DNA of 17,648 bases, from NCBI RefSeq assembly GCF_000313135.1, contig NW_004457516.1, forward strand, positions 86,803-104,450. The letters are read 5' to 3'. A program made the position numbers and the translations under genes. Below are positions 17,020-17,648 of this stretch, in pieces; position 1 is the stretch's first letter; each line of letters opens with the position of its first letter. Below the pieces are notes generated by a model, which did no database searches, had not been told where the DNA came from, and was given only the letters and a program-made list of their open reading frames with translations. This DNA is from Acanthamoeba castellanii str. Neff. Taxonomy: Eukaryota; Discosea; Longamoebia; Acanthamoebidae.

Positions 17020-17648
17020 TTAGGAGGTGTTGGCCGACGTGCGATGCGGTGGCGGATTGTGCTGCTGATGGTGCTGTTGTTGATGATGTTGCTGTTGTTC
17101 CTCCTCCCTTCGATACCTCTTGACCTGGTGCTCGTAGCAGCTGAAGTCCATCGCGCCGTCGCTCTCGCCTGCGCCGCCGCCGGCCGACGATGAACCGACG
17201 AGAGACGAAGACGAGGGAGCAGCCGCGGGCGAGATGGACGTCGAGGTGGAGTGCGACGACGGCGTGAACTGGAAGCCGCCGCCGTTGGCGGGCAGCGCGC
17301 CGCCAGAGGGCACGGTGAGGTTGGGCGGAGCATCGAAGAAAAACTCGAAGTACTGCCGTTTCCGTCCCATGCCGTTGCCGTGCTCGAGAGGGGCGAACGG
17401 GTTGTTGCTGTTGTTGATGGCAGAGCTGGCAGAAGAAGAGGAGGAGAGAGGAAAGGGCACCGAGACGGCGTCTCTGAAGGTGGACGACGGGAACTGCGCG
17501 CTCGTAGTGGTCGCGGAAGAGGCGGAGGTGGTGCCAGCATTCGAGTGCTGAGGTGCGTGCTGGAGTAGCGGCGTGCTTGATGCAGCTGGGGCAGTCGCGA
17601 AGCCGAAGTGAACGGGAGCAGGAGCGGCGGCGATCGTTGCTGATCCCA
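17020..17648 (-). CDS. Unrecognised Ser/Ala/Gln/His-rich protein, C-terminal part
   Basis: One uninterrupted minus-strand frame runs from the window edge to a TAA at 17022-17020, giving 208 residues; the start is outside the window. I do not recognise the family. Most of it is low-complexity Ser/Ala/Thr/Pro sequence. Two islands look structured or functional: NNPFAPLEHGNGMGRKRQYF followed by EFFFDAPPNLTVPSG, and GAMDFSCYEHQVKRYRREEE, which leads into a Gln/His run (EEEQQQHHQQQHHQQH) near the end. The basic patches GRKRQ and KRYRR could support nuclear localisation, and the composition recalls intrinsically disordered transcription or RNA-binding factors; that is inference from composition only. 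No intron is needed in the visible part, unlike the neighbouring genes. Confidence 0.65.
   Translation of the reverse strand, partial: GSATIAAAPAPVHFGFATAPAASSTPLLQHAPQHSNAGTTSASSATTTSAQFPSSTFRDAVSVPFPLSSSSSASSAINNSNNPFAPLEHGNGMGRKRQYFEFFFDAPPNLTVPSGGALPANGGGFQFTPSSHSTSTSISPAAAPSSSSLVGSSSAGGGAGESDGAMDFSCYEHQVKRYRREEEQQQHHQQQHHQQHNPPPHRTSANTS

Noticed and set aside
1..17648. tRNA, rRNA, transposable element or viral insertion
   Set aside because: Reading both strands I saw no reverse transcriptase, transposase, integrase or capsid-like frames, no terminal repeats, and no recognisable tRNA or rRNA sequence.

Overview
The window looks like nuclear DNA of a free-living amoeba, most likely Acanthamoeba or a close relative. 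It is GC-rich, the genes are compact, nearly every gene carries many short introns (mostly about 50-200 nt), and third codon positions favour G/C. The encoded proteins are eukaryotic: a mitochondrial complex III subunit, a SH3-RhoGAP protein, an F-box/SNF2 helicase and a SKICH-like tail-anchored protein. Genus is inferred from gene style and composition only, not from a database match.

I find seven genes, six on the minus strand. From low to high coordinate they are: (1) a large F-box plus SNF2/Rad5-16-type helicase, about 28 visible exons, 3' end beyond base 1 (1-6182, -); (2) a DUF84/YjjX-type inosine/xanthosine triphosphatase (6505-7154, +); (3) the 14-kDa cytochrome bc1 subunit UQCRB/QCR7 (7212-7749, -); (4) an SH3-RhoGAP signalling protein (7999-10823, -); (5) a MetX-family homoserine/serine O-acyltransferase with a mitochondrial-like presequence (11183-13814, -, 15 exons); (6) a SKICH-like, tail-anchored membrane protein of 661 residues (14183-16613, -); (7) the C-terminal end of an unrecognised Ser/Ala/Gln/His-rich protein (17020 to beyond 17648, -).

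Exon models were built by hand, requiring reading-phase agreement across each junction and recognisable protein on both sides. Phase closes from start to stop for genes 2, 3, 5 and 6. Gene 4 closes only if one base is missing near 8300-8328. Gene 1 closes only if one base is extra near 2020-2030, and its N-terminus needs a further one-base shift near 6040-6182. These are most easily read as assembly indels.

The genes do not form an obvious pathway cluster; this looks like ordinary, densely packed eukaryotic chromosome. The most interesting points are the domain architecture of the helicase, the tail-anchored SKICH-like protein, the mitochondrial-type MetX homologue, and a 5' splice-site preference for GTRCG in place of the usual GTRAG.
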